Assembly (NCBI GenBank): GCA_965209015.1
Contig: OZ242367.1
Location: 992,001-1,056,000 of the forward strand
Source of the DNA: Bin80 sp965209015
Lineage (GTDB): Bacteria; Bacteroidota; Rhodothermia; Rhodothermales; Bin80
Direction of reading: 5' to 3'
DNA length: 64,000 bases
The position numbers and the translations under genes are program-made. The notes under the pieces are model-generated. The model searched no databases and was not told the DNA's origin. It was given only the letters and a program-made list of their open reading frames with translations. Of the stretch, positions 8,490-16,725 are shown piece by piece (position 1 is the first letter of the stretch; each line of letters starts with the position of its first letter).

Positions 8490-9284
8490 ATGAACCTATT
8501 TGGCATTATCCCGATTCGGTTGATTGATCTCTTCGAGATTGTGCTGGTGGCGTTGGTGTTTTATCGGCTTTACATAATGATGCGCGGCACCATTGCCGTT
8601 TCATTGTTTGCAGGACTACTGGGACTTCTGTTAATCCAGTTCATAGTGGAAGTTACAGAAATGAAAGTGCTGCAATCAATGTTTTCGGCGCTCAGTGACA
8701 TCTATGTATTAGCAGCGATCATTGTATTTCAACCAGAGATTCGGCAAGTCCTGATTCTACTGGGACAGACCCCCCTCTTGCAACGACTCATTACACCTGT
8801 CTCCAAAGATGAAATGATCCCTGAAATCGTGGCTGCGATCAATGTGATGAGTCAGAAGAATATTGGAGCATTGATTGCTTTCAAGCGAACCAATGGACTG
8901 CGAAGCTATGCGGAAACAGGTGAATCTTTGCAGGCCGCGATCAGCAGAGACTTACTCATTTCCATATTCTATTCAAATAATCCCCTGCATGATGGGGCTG
9001 TGATTATTGCGGATAATCGTATTGAGGCTGCACGTTGTATATTGCCAATCTCGCGCAGTGAGCGCTTGGGGAAACAGTTTGGAACTAGACACAGGGCAGC
9101 GGTTGGTCTCGCAGAAGAGACGGATGCTTTTGTCATCGTAGTTTCAGAAGAAACAGGGAAAATTTCAGTGGCAGAACAGGGGGTTATGATATCTGGACTC
9201 ACACCGGAAGAATTGAAAATTCATCTATCTGAGGCTCTGACTGTACCCGTATCGTCAGATGGACTTGGTCAGAGAGGAAATTAG
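8490..9284 (+). CDS. cdaA: Membrane diadenylate cyclase CdaA
   Basis: CdaA makes the second messenger c-di-AMP from two ATP. The 264-residue protein has three hydrophobic helices in the first 87 residues (IVLVALVFYRLYIMM, SLFAGLLGLLLIQF, YVLAAIIVFQ) followed by a DisA-N cyclase domain. The catalytic DGA is at residues 168-170 and GTRHR at 198-202. The SEETG segment near residue 220 matches the usual SVAENG-type motif. The gene begins 2 bp after folP, a folP-cdaA linkage that recurs across Bacteroidota and relatives. c-di-AMP controls potassium and osmolyte transport and cell-wall homeostasis. No c-di-AMP riboswitch or phosphodiesterase is visible in the window. Confidence 0.93.
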   Translation: MNLFGIIPIRLIDLFEIVLVALVFYRLYIMMRGTIAVSLFAGLLGLLLIQFIVEVTEMKVLQSMFSALSDIYVLAAIIVFQPEIRQVLILLGQTPLLQRLITPVSKDEMIPEIVAAINVMSQKNIGALIAFKRTNGLRSYAETGESLQAAISRDLLISIFYSNNPLHDGAVIIADNRIEAARCILPISRSERLGKQFGTRHRAAVGLAEETDAFVIVVSEETGKISVAEQGVMISGLTPEELKIHLSEALTVPVSSDGLGQRGN

Positions 9285-9285
9285 G

Positions 9286-9942
9286 ATGGCTCGATCAGAA
9301 GGGATGTATACTCGGAGGAGAGTACAATTAGTTGAGGCAATTAGAGTTGGTGGGATTTGGGATGAGCGTGTCCTCACTGCGATCGGGAAGGTTCCACGCG
9401 AATATTTTGTTGATCAGGCCTTGCAACATCGTGCCTATCAGGATGTAGCTTTACCAATCGGATTGGGACAGACCATCTCTCAGCCCTCTACGGTCGCATC
9501 TCAGACGATGCTCTTGGACACAAAGCCAGGAGATTCCATTCTGGAAGTTGGAACCGGTAGCGGCTATCAAGCTGCGGTTCTCTGCGAAATGGATGTCCGT
9601 GTTTATTCAATTGAGCGCCACCGAAAATTGTATGAACGGGCAAAGTCGGTGCTAAATAAACTGAATTATCGAGTTGTTCTTCGCGCCGGCAATGGAACCC
9701 AAGGATGGCCAAGCCTGTCTCCATTCGATGGAATTATAGTGACTGCGGGAGCAGTAGAAATTCCACAGACTCTACTAGACCAACTCCGTGAGCCAACCGA
9801 TGAAAGACCGGGTGGCTGTTTGATTATTCCCGTAGGAGATCACCGGGGGCAATCCATGATGAAGGTCGTGCGAACGGGAAAAGAGTCGTTTGAATCGGAA
9901 AAATATGGAAGCTTCTATTTTGTCCCACTGGTGAGCAGTTAA
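9286..9942 (+). CDS. pcm: Protein-L-isoaspartate O-methyltransferase
   Basis: Pcm repairs damaged proteins by methylating isoaspartyl residues with SAM. Diagnostic segments are VPREYFVD, GLGQTISQPSTVA (substrate/SAM-site loop), ILEVGTGSGYQAAVL (SAM motif I), YSIERH and FDGIIVTAGA. I chose the ATG at 9286 (218 residues), one base after the cdaA stop at 9282-9284. The Shine-Dalgarno-like AGAGAGG at 9271-9277 lies inside the cdaA end. A GTG at 9259 is also open but would overlap cdaA by 26 bp and lacks a comparable ribosome site. The 3' end overlaps the convergent membrane protein gene by 4 bp. Confidence 0.92.
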   Translation: MARSEGMYTRRRVQLVEAIRVGGIWDERVLTAIGKVPREYFVDQALQHRAYQDVALPIGLGQTISQPSTVASQTMLLDTKPGDSILEVGTGSGYQAAVLCEMDVRVYSIERHRKLYERAKSVLNKLNYRVVLRAGNGTQGWPSLSPFDGIIVTAGAVEIPQTLLDQLREPTDERPGGCLIIPVGDHRGQSMMKVVRTGKESFESEKYGSFYFVPLVSS

Positions 9943-11201
9943 ATGATCACGGTATCTATCGGACCATTGTAGGCTTCCGTTAGAGCATGTTTCGCATCAT
10001 TACGGAGATCGTCAGGAGTTTGATGATGTTCGTTCATGATTGCAACTCCAATGAGTACTCCTCCGGTGAGGAGCCCCCCCTGAGAATCAATCTCATTTTG
10101 GACTGATTGATGCCAAAGTCTCACAGCATCTTTTTCTCCATTGGTAAAGACGCCATAGAGTAACTCCCCAAATTTGATCACTCGGCTGTCTGGAGCGGCA
10201 CGAAGGAGGCAGTCTGCGAGAGGTCTCTCAATTTCGTCAAGAAAATCTGTGTACGTCTTTGCTAACTTCTCTGCCCGCTTGGGAATGACCAAAGCGAAGG
10301 CGAGATCACTCTCCACATGTCGCGCATTCTCCATCTCTTCCGTAATGATTTCGTGTCGAGGGCGATTTGGATCTTTGGTGTAAAGTAGGAGGCTAAATGT
10401 TTGACCGAAGATCTCCAGTAACTCCTTCGCACGTGGATGATAGAGCCCCTTCTCATTGATCGTGTCTACAATGAGCAGGTTTCCAGTTTGTCCAATGACC
10501 GTGACGCCAAGGCTCGTAATACTTGCGGGGATACGAGTATAAGTGAGATGATTGGACTGCAAACCATTTGAGCCAACATTATGGATGGCTGTGTTTTCAG
10601 ACTTCTGTAAGAGATCATATTTGAGTACAAAGGATTCTCCACTTGATCGTAGCCAATCCATCCCAACGGTACCCACGATCCTATAATCATAGTCATCTGA
10701 AACAGGTCGGATGATTCCGACTGCATGAGCGTCAAGCGCAGTTCGGAATCCCTGTAAAACCGGCACCAACACATTCTTGTGGAGTGGATCATTTGTCTTG
10801 GCCGAATTGCGTCTAACATCAGATTCCGCGGGAGAGGGATCTATGGGAATGGTCAACTGAATCCCTCTTGAAGAACTACCGTTGTTCGGTGTATCCCCGG
10901 TGGGATCTAATTCATTTTTATCGCTCTCAGATTCTTTCGAATTCATTGGGCGAACATCAAGAATTCCAAAATCTTCAAGTGTCTCCTCTTCCTGTGGGGA
11001 GTCTAATTCCAGATTATCGGGAAGATCAATATCATTGGATCTAAATGTAGATTCGCGAAATATCCACAGGATTAATGTGATCAGAGCAAGAGATCCAACG
11101 GGGACATATTTCCACCACTCTGTCACTTCAATTGTCAATGTAACGGCTGCCGCCAGAAGGGTTAGAACACTAAAAAATATTCGCATTATCAACGTTGACA
11201 A
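9939..11201 (-). CDS. Membrane-anchored GAF and degenerate GGDEF-like protein
   Basis: A 420-residue protein with two adjacent N-terminal transmembrane helices (about 5-25 and 32-50), then a low-complexity acidic linker to about residue 140. A GAF-like domain (about 150-280) follows, and a C-terminal alpha/beta domain (about 285-420) laid out like a diguanylate cyclase: RHVESDLAFALVIPKR ... FGELLYGVFTNG ... GGVLIGVAIM ... LRNDAKHAL. The GGDEF/GGEEF active loop is replaced by FGELLYG, so cyclase activity is unlikely and a sensor or nucleotide-binding role is more probable. The domain assignment is from pattern, not a search. A second start at MRIFF, 5 codons in, is equally possible. It is transcribed alone. 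Confidence 0.55.
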   Translation of the reverse strand: MSTLIMRIFFSVLTLLAAAVTLTIEVTEWWKYVPVGSLALITLILWIFRESTFRSNDIDLPDNLELDSPQEEETLEDFGILDVRPMNSKESESDKNELDPTGDTPNNGSSSRGIQLTIPIDPSPAESDVRRNSAKTNDPLHKNVLVPVLQGFRTALDAHAVGIIRPVSDDYDYRIVGTVGMDWLRSSGESFVLKYDLLQKSENTAIHNVGSNGLQSNHLTYTRIPASITSLGVTVIGQTGNLLIVDTINEKGLYHPRAKELLEIFGQTFSLLLYTKDPNRPRHEIITEEMENARHVESDLAFALVIPKRAEKLAKTYTDFLDEIERPLADCLLRAAPDSRVIKFGELLYGVFTNGEKDAVRLWHQSVQNEIDSQGGLLTGGVLIGVAIMNEHHQTPDDLRNDAKHALTEAYNGPIDTVII

Positions 11202-11511
11202 TAATTCTGTATCACAAGATTAAGATACTGAAAACGATTGTCTAAGATACAAACAGAAGTAGTGCTTTCATGTACTTCACTACCCACAGATGACAATGAT
11301 ACCAAGAAAATGGCACAAATTTCTGTCTCGCTCAGTTTGGGATAAGTAGCTCTCTCAGGCATACCAATAAATCTACTTATCAATGATTGTTTTACACAGA
11401 CTTATACGCTCTTCCTACAAGAATTGACGAACATGAAGCACATCATGGTGTGAATAGGGTTGACTTAATGGAACCAGTGTTTTGTTCTATTACGGATCAT
11501 CAGTAGTGGAT
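11202..11511. other. Intergenic region, no gene seen
   Basis: About 310 bp between two minus-strand genes. One 64-codon minus-strand frame is open (11189-11383) but overlaps the start of the membrane protein gene, is compositionally unconvincing and matches nothing I recognise. The region probably holds the promoter of the GAF/GGDEF-like gene. Confidence 0.4.
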
Positions 11512-11901
11512 TTATCTGATATCTAATGAGTCGGGAATATCATTTAATTGCGAATTCGGATTCACCAATGGGCCGGTGAGGGGGAGATCAAAGCTTGTTA
11601 GAAAGTGGGCAAGCGTGGAAAACCAAAATTCTTGCTGAAACTCAATCCAATCATCAGGGACGGATGGATCAGTTTTTTCACGTTCCTCGAGATCAAGATA
11701 GAAACAGCGGGGCCAATCAGGAAAACGCTTTTGTGCGTCTTTGACAATATCAAGTGCTGATTGAGCCGCTTCTCCAAAACTCATTTCTTTGGTAATGATC
11801 ATATAGATGGACACCGTATTATCCAGGTTCATCCATATCCCAGGGGCGTCTGGCTTATTATATGCAGGGACAAAAGAAGGAGAGGAAGGTGAATTCTCCA
11901 T
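11512..11901 (-). CDS. Hypothetical protein, 129 residues
   Basis: I do not recognise this protein. It is acidic and rich in aromatic residues (DWPRCFYLDLEE, DDWIEFQQEFWFSTLAHFL), with no signal peptide, membrane segment or low-complexity region. Such a composition is typical of a small soluble alpha/beta protein. It lies alone on the minus strand between the GAF/GGDEF-like gene and the tRNA pair. Its reading frame is clean and contains none of the tRNA-region noise, so it is probably real. Confidence 0.5.
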   Translation of the reverse strand: MENSPSSPSFVPAYNKPDAPGIWMNLDNTVSIYMIITKEMSFGEAAQSALDIVKDAQKRFPDWPRCFYLDLEEREKTDPSVPDDWIEFQQEFWFSTLAHFLTSFDLPLTGPLVNPNSQLNDIPDSLDIR

Positions 11902-12042
11902 TCTTAATTCAGTTTGAGATGCTTATAGGGAATGTGAACCGCTCCACCTTTCTCCTAAGACGAATCGGTGATGCATCAGTACCCCATACTAAGGTATCCC
12001 CGTCACGGAGAATCCACCAACAAGCAACTACGTTATGAATGA

Positions 12043-12129
12043 TGGTGCCCGGGACTGGGATCGAACCAGCACGCCCGTAAGGGCACTGCCCCCTCAAGAC
12101 AGCGCGTCTACCTGTTCCGCCACCCGGGC
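12043..12129 (-). tRNA. tRNA-Leu(GAG)
   Basis: On the minus strand GCCCGGG (12123-12129) pairs with CCCGGGC to form the acceptor stem. The D arm, a five-pair anticodon stem CTGTC/GGCAG with loop TTGAGGG (anticodon GAG), a long variable arm (a type II tRNA, as leucine requires) and the T loop GGTTCGATCC are all present. The 3' CCA is encoded at 12043-12045. It begins 6 bp after the end of the intron-containing tRNA-Lys and is probably co-transcribed with it. Confidence 0.93.
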
Positions 12130-12135
12130 TGATCG

Positions 12136-12524
12136 TGATCCCGCCAGGGCTCGAACCTGGGACCCTCTGATTAACTTACCACACCGGCTTTCACCGGCCA
12201 TTGATAGAAATGTTGTAGTCTGGACCATCTCTTCACCCGTCCAAATCATTGGGGGTGGGCTGCGTATGGCCTCTGAGGGCTCTCTTGAATCCGCAACGCG
12301 CGGAAATGGGCAATGTAGTTCCAATAGCCCGGCACAGCTAGAGGAAATAGGGTACCCGATTCAAGGTTGCCTGCTGATTGCCCATATTATCCGGCGCATT
12401 TTTACGTGTGACGACGTAGCGACGACTTTAGGGGGTCCCAGCATACAGCAGCCTCCACTCATACAGTTTCCTGTATGAGGCTCCATGACAAAGTCAGATG
12501 CTCTTCCAACTGAGCTACGGGATC
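12136..12524 (-). tRNA. tRNA-Lys(UUU) interrupted by a group I intron
   Basis: Two tRNA halves lie 316 bp apart on the minus strand. The 5' exon (12491-12524, 34 nt) carries GATCCCG, a D arm (GCTC...GAGC) and TCTGA-CTT. The 3' exon (12136-12174, 39 nt) carries TTAA-TCAGA, a T arm around TTCGAGC, and CGGGATC-A. Joined, they give a 73-nt tRNA with perfect acceptor (7 bp) and anticodon (5 bp) stems and the seven-base loop CUUUUAA, so anticodon UUU, lysine. The break is between positions 34 and 35. CCA is not encoded (CGA follows the discriminator A). An uninterrupted tRNA cannot be formed from either half alone. Confidence 0.88.
12175..12490 (-). ncRNA. Group I intron (tRNA-Leu IC3-like) inside tRNA-Lys
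   Basis: A 316-nt self-splicing-type intron ending in the required G (12175). The 5' exon end CUU| can pair with GAG inside the intron to give P1, with a U-G wobble at the splice site and a 7-nt loop. P2 follows as a perfect CTCATACAG-GAAA-CTGTATGAG hairpin flanked by AGCC/GGCT. ATGGGCAATCAGCAGGCAA corresponds to the conserved P/Q core of plastid and cyanobacterial trnL introns (GGGCAATCCTGAGCCAA). CTCAGAGGCCAT and AAGAGATGGTCC fit the R and S elements forming P7 (GGCCAU/AUGGUC). A CCGG-TGAAAG-CCGG hairpin near the 3' end fits P9. No open frame for a homing endonuclease is present. Confidence 0.82.
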
Positions 12525-12550
12525 AAAATGTAGAGAACTGAGCAACAAAT

Positions 12551-12982
12551 TTACGGCAAAATTTCCGAATCCTCAATCAGTTGCGCTTGCATCTCCCAGA
12601 GCGTCTCCATACGAAAACGCAAAATCAAACGCCCCTTTAACTTTGAACGATCAAAATTGATGAACCCATGCACCAAATAAATCTCTGCAGGAAGACAGCG
12701 CCAGAGGAGTTTTATTTCTCGATCCCCCTGCCGATAGTCATTCGTGACAATTAATCCGACTAAGCGATCCTCACCAGAGCCTACAAATACGTCTACCTCT
12801 TCACCGTCTGTACTGGTTGTGTTGCATATGAACCCATAATTTATAGGATAGATAATATCTGGGTAAAGGGGGTGTGGGGTAGAGCGGGGGCGATCCAACT
12901 CTATGCCCTCGGAGAGAATCAGTCGCTCCCATCGATCCCAAGGAAATTTTTTCTGCAGAAGTTCAGCATAACTGTCTTTCAT
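12551..12982 (-). CDS. Inorganic pyrophosphatase-like protein, short
   Basis: Family I inorganic pyrophosphatases hydrolyse PPi to phosphate with Mg. This 143-residue protein has YPINYGFI (45-52), equivalent to the YPxNYGYI-type substrate loop, and DGEEVDVFVG (59-68), equivalent to DGDPLDVLV with its two metal-binding aspartates (D59, D64). The later DxKEPG-type segment that supplies the third aspartate is not recognisable (SGEDRLVGLIVTNDYRQGD stands there), and the protein is about 30 residues shorter than typical bacterial PPases. It may be a divergent or inactive paralogue. Its start overlaps the aspS stop by 4 bp (12979-12982), indicating translational coupling downstream of aspS. Confidence 0.72.
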   Translation of the reverse strand: MKDSYAELLQKKFPWDRWERLILSEGIELDRPRSTPHPLYPDIIYPINYGFICNTTSTDGEEVDVFVGSGEDRLVGLIVTNDYRQGDREIKLLWRCLPAEIYLVHGFINFDRSKLKGRLILRFRMETLWEMQAQLIEDSEILP

Positions 12983-14784
12983 TCGGACTCAGGAATAGAT
13001 CGGATATGCAACTCATTTAACCGTTCAGACTCTACGACTGCAGGAGTCCCTGACATTGGCTCCTGGGCGCTCTGAGTTTTTGGAAATGCAATAACCTCGC
13101 GAAGAGATGTCGAGTTTGAAAGTAACATGACAATTCGATCCAATCCAAGAGCAATTCCTCCGTGTGGTGGTGCACCGTAACGTAGAGCTTCCAGTAAATA
13201 ACCAAACCGGTCCTCACTCTCTTTTTCAGGAATTCCCAGGATTTGGAACATCTGTTTTTGAATCTCCTGGTCATGGATTCGGATGGATCCGCCACCAATC
13301 TCATTCCCATTTAGTATGATATCGTAGGCACGGGCACGGGTATGGCTGGGGTCGCTAGTGAGTAACGATAGATCTTCCGTCTTAGGTGAAGTGAACGGAT
13401 GATGCATGGCTGAATAGCGGTGGTTCTGTTGATCCCACTCCAAGAGAGGGAAGTCTATGATCCATGCAAATCGCCAAGCATCCTGATTAATACAACCCAA
13501 CTCATGAGCCATATGCACCCGGAGAGCTCCCATCTGTTCGTTTACGATTGGCCAACTACCGCAAAGTACCAGTAAAAGGTCGCCAGCCTTAGCACCGGAC
13601 GTCTCGATGGCCCCTGAAACAAATGTATCTGGGAGTACATGAGTCTTCACAGAGCATTTAGGGGGAGATCCATCAGAAGGAATACGTATGTGAATTAACC
13701 CTCCCGCTCCGATTTGCTTGCGAACCACGGTCTTGTCAAGGCGATCCATATATCCCCGTCCTTTATCACCAAAATTTGGGATAACCAGCCCCAATACAGA
13801 GCCACCTGCGGAGAGGGTTTGATCAAACACACGAAAACCTGAGCCTTGAAATGTTGAACTGAGGTCATCAATTTCTAAATCAAAGCGCAAGTCGGGTTTG
13901 TCGGAGCCATATTTGGAGAGAGCTTCTTGATAAGTCAGCCGAGGAAAGGGGAGCGAAAGTTTGACTCCCAGTATTTGATGCCAGAGAGCTGCCATTAAGC
14001 CTTCAGTTAGGGTATGGACCAACTCTTCGGTAGCGAAAGCCATTTCAATATCAATCTGAGTGAACTCTGGTTGACGGTCGGCTCGCAGATCTTCATCTCT
14101 AAAACATTTAACAATCTGAACATATTTATCTAATCCCCCAATCATAAGTAGTTGCTTATAGGTTTGGGGGCTTTGTGGTAAGGCATAAAATGCTCCAGGA
14201 TGCACACGGCTTGGCACCAGATAGTCCCGTGCACCTTCCGGGGTTGATTTCATGAGGGTTGGCGTTTCCACCTCAAGAAATCCTTGGTCATCAAAGTAGC
14301 GGTGAATCACCTGATAGGTCTGATGCCTGAGAATAAGTTTGTTCTGTAAATCTGGTCTTCTTAGATCAAGATATCGGTATTTTAGACGCAGATCTTCTGA
14401 TGCCGGGGTTATCTTTTGGGTGTGTGCAGAGACCATGAATGGCAAGGTCTCAGATTCAGATAAAATTACTAAACTTTTAACCCGAACCTCAATCATTCCT
14501 GTCGAGAGACTGGGATTAATCGTTTCAGCTGAACGTAAGGTCACCGTGCCAAGGACAGAAATCACATATTCGCTGCGCAGACGATCAGCGAGCATATGTG
14601 CATCTGTACTATCTTGTGGAGAAAATACAATCTGAGTCAGACCGTAGCGATCACGGAGATCTATGAATATCACGCCTCCCAAGTCCCGTCGTGTATCTAC
14701 CCATCCGTTTAATACCACTTCTTGCTCTAAATATGAGTCCGTGAGTTCTCCACAAGTGTGTGTTCTAGTCTGATATTGATCCAT
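12979..14784 (-). CDS. aspS: Aspartyl-tRNA synthetase
   Basis: Class IIb synthetase of 601 residues, normal for the bacterial type with the GAD insertion. The N-terminal OB anticodon-binding domain begins with THTCGELTDSYLEQEVVLNGW. Motif 1 (FLEVETPTLMKSTPEGARDY), motif 2 (CFRDEDLRADRQPEFTQID) and motif 3 (GIALGLDRIVMLL) follow in order. The IHDQEIQKQMF and APPHGG segments are also typical. The gene is followed in the same transcript by the PPase-like gene. The 146-bp gap to the divergent POT transporter gene carries two short palindromes described separately. Confidence 0.96.
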   Translation of the reverse strand: MDQYQTRTHTCGELTDSYLEQEVVLNGWVDTRRDLGGVIFIDLRDRYGLTQIVFSPQDSTDAHMLADRLRSEYVISVLGTVTLRSAETINPSLSTGMIEVRVKSLVILSESETLPFMVSAHTQKITPASEDLRLKYRYLDLRRPDLQNKLILRHQTYQVIHRYFDDQGFLEVETPTLMKSTPEGARDYLVPSRVHPGAFYALPQSPQTYKQLLMIGGLDKYVQIVKCFRDEDLRADRQPEFTQIDIEMAFATEELVHTLTEGLMAALWHQILGVKLSLPFPRLTYQEALSKYGSDKPDLRFDLEIDDLSSTFQGSGFRVFDQTLSAGGSVLGLVIPNFGDKGRGYMDRLDKTVVRKQIGAGGLIHIRIPSDGSPPKCSVKTHVLPDTFVSGAIETSGAKAGDLLLVLCGSWPIVNEQMGALRVHMAHELGCINQDAWRFAWIIDFPLLEWDQQNHRYSAMHHPFTSPKTEDLSLLTSDPSHTRARAYDIILNGNEIGGGSIRIHDQEIQKQMFQILGIPEKESEDRFGYLLEALRYGAPPHGGIALGLDRIVMLLSNSTSLREVIAFPKTQSAQEPMSGTPAVVESERLNELHIRSIPESE

Positions 14785-14805
14785 TAAGTTTTCGGAGATG
14801 CCATG

Positions 14806-14855
14806 TGTCGCGACATACAGTTGTTTTTTCCTAATCCACTGGTAATATACCAGTG
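14806..14855. promoter_or_regulatory. Paired palindromes between aspS and the POT gene
   Basis: TGTCGCGACA (14806-14815) is a perfect 10-bp palindrome. CACTGGTA-ATA-TACCAGTG (14837-14855) is a perfect 8-bp inverted repeat with a 3-base centre. Both lie within 75 bp of the aspS start in the divergent promoter region. They have the form of operator sites, but no regulator is known for them. The second could also be a leader hairpin in aspS mRNA. Confidence 0.35.
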
Positions 14856-14930
14856 AAGCGGCTACAAGAACGCATAGTGAATAAGATGATTTTGAGTAGA
14901 CAGCGTATCTTATACGATCTTACTTGAAAA

Positions 14931-16433
14931 ATGACGGTGAATCCTCAATCCTCTCAAACCACTCGATGGTTTGGACATCCTCGCGGGTTATCAACTCTAT
15001 TCTTCACGGAGCTTTGGGAGCGATTCAGCTATTACGGTATGCGGGCGCTGTTGGTGTTGTTTATGACAACCACTGCGGTAGAGGGTAATCCAGGATTGGA
15101 CTTTGGAGAAGGAAAAGCGGGGGCCATCTATGGCTTGTACACCTTTTTCGTTTATGTGCTTGCCTTACCGGGAGGATGGATCGCAGATAATATTTGGGGG
15201 CAGCGGAAGGCAGTCTTTGTTGGAGGTTGCATTATTGCTTTGGGTCATTTCACCATGGCCGGCCCATTGATCGGGTTACCTGATAATTTGTGCTTCTTTC
15301 TTGGGCTGATGTTCATCGTCATCGGAACAGGTCTGTTGAAGCCAAACGTCAGCACCATGGTCGGGGATTTGTATCCAGAGGGCGGGGCAAGGCGGGATGC
15401 AGGGTTTTCAATCTTTTACATGGGGATTAACTTAGGGGCATTCATCGGACCAATTCTGACCGGCTGGTTGGGAGAGACCTATAATTGGCATTATGGATTT
15501 TCTGTGGCTGGTCTGGGAATGATTCTTGGAGTAATTCAGTATCGGCTCGGAGCAAAGCATCTGGGAAATGCCGGCTTGCTTCGTTCCAACATCCCGAAAG
15601 ATCAACTCAAGAGAAAGATTAGATTAACCTACTCCGTGGTGTTCGGCTCATTTATCATTGCTACTTTTGCAGGTTCATTGTTGTTGCACAGGCTTACACT
15701 GGAACAGTTGGCAACATGGCTCGGGTATGCAGTCATCGTGATTGCTGTCTTGTATTTTGTGTATCTACTTGTATTCGCAAAACATACCAAACTCGAAAAA
15801 AGGCGTCTAGTTGTCATTTTCTGGTTATTCATCCTATCAGCAATTTTTTGGTCTGGGTTTGAACAGGCTGGATCCTCTCTAAACCTATTTGCCCGTGATT
15901 CTACTGATAGGATGCTTGGGAGCTGGGAGTTGCCGGCAAGTTGGCTTCAGTCGGTCAATGCAACTTTCATCATTCTTCTCGCACCGGTATTCGGATCCTT
16001 ATGGATTACCTTAGCCAGGCTCAGTCGAAATCCATCAATTCCTGCAAAATTTGCAATAGGACTCTTAGGGTTGGCAGGAGGCTTTTTCGTCATTGCATGG
16101 GGGGCTGCCAACTCGGATGATGGTTCATTGGTCTCGCCGGTTTGGCTTGTAGTGATGTACTTTCTGCATACGGTGGGAGAGTTGAGTCTAAGTCCGGTAG
16201 GATTGTCTTCCATAACTAAATTGGCACCTGTTGGCCGAGTCGGTCAAATGATGGGGATATGGTTTATTGGTACGGCATTAGGGAATTTATTTGCAGGTCT
16301 CGTTGCTGGACAATTGGAGACGCTCGCTGCGGCCGAATTGTTTCGCAATGTTGCGATGACGATTGGGATTGCGGGGATCATTGCGCTTGTTGTATTTCCA
16401 CTGATCAAGCGTCTGATGGGCGAGGTTGATTAG
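14931..16433 (+). CDS. POT-family proton-dependent peptide symporter
   Basis: Inner-membrane di-/tripeptide:proton symporter (PTR2/POT, PF00854) of 500 residues with about 13-14 hydrophobic helices. The POT signature starts at FFTELWERFSYYGMRALLVL (about residues 24-43). The second signature GTGLLKPNVSTMVGDLYP and the FYMGINLGAFIGP stretch follow. The ExxERFxYYG motif is the proton-coupling element of the family. It is a single gene with its own promoter region, divergent from aspS. It could import peptides for nutrition, and the sequence gives no finer substrate. Confidence 0.93.
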   Translation: MTVNPQSSQTTRWFGHPRGLSTLFFTELWERFSYYGMRALLVLFMTTTAVEGNPGLDFGEGKAGAIYGLYTFFVYVLALPGGWIADNIWGQRKAVFVGGCIIALGHFTMAGPLIGLPDNLCFFLGLMFIVIGTGLLKPNVSTMVGDLYPEGGARRDAGFSIFYMGINLGAFIGPILTGWLGETYNWHYGFSVAGLGMILGVIQYRLGAKHLGNAGLLRSNIPKDQLKRKIRLTYSVVFGSFIIATFAGSLLLHRLTLEQLATWLGYAVIVIAVLYFVYLLVFAKHTKLEKRRLVVIFWLFILSAIFWSGFEQAGSSLNLFARDSTDRMLGSWELPASWLQSVNATFIILLAPVFGSLWITLARLSRNPSIPAKFAIGLLGLAGGFFVIAWGAANSDDGSLVSPVWLVVMYFLHTVGELSLSPVGLSSITKLAPVGRVGQMMGIWFIGTALGNLFAGLVAGQLETLAAAELFRNVAMTIGIAGIIALVVFPLIKRLMGEVD

Positions 16434-16496
16434 TCACTCCTCTAAATGAGCCTCCCGTTGAGATCGTGATCAGGGTGCAAGGCGTAGCAAACATGC

Positions 16497-16545
16497 ACCT
16501 ACATCGGCGTAAATCTCAATCCAATCTACCCCGATGTAAGTAGGT
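16497..16545. repeat. Inverted repeat downstream of the POT gene
   Basis: ACCTACATCGG (16497-16507) can pair with CCGAT-GTAA-GTAGGT (16531-16545), an 11-bp stem with a 4-base bulge and a 23-base loop, 63 bp after the transporter stop. No T-run follows, so it is not a clear intrinsic terminator. It may act as a processed 3' end or mark the edge of the accessory region. Confidence 0.3.
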
Positions 16546-16725
16546 CCCCTGCCTTGAGTCTTTCAACCGTGAATAGAAAAACAATTGGTAACATCAACTA
16601 CAACCAGATGCAAACATAATAGGTGGCTTGAATGGGATTCACTAGTTAACTCATGAAGAATGCAAACGGTCTTCAAAACAGTTATGTCTGTCACTGACGA
16701 TATTTATTTAGTTGGCTAATTAAAT

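Noticed and set aside
12035..12478. A 147-codon plus-strand frame over the tRNA region
   Set aside because: It runs antisense across tRNA-Leu, both tRNA-Lys exons and the intron; translation shows no family and base composition follows the RNAs.
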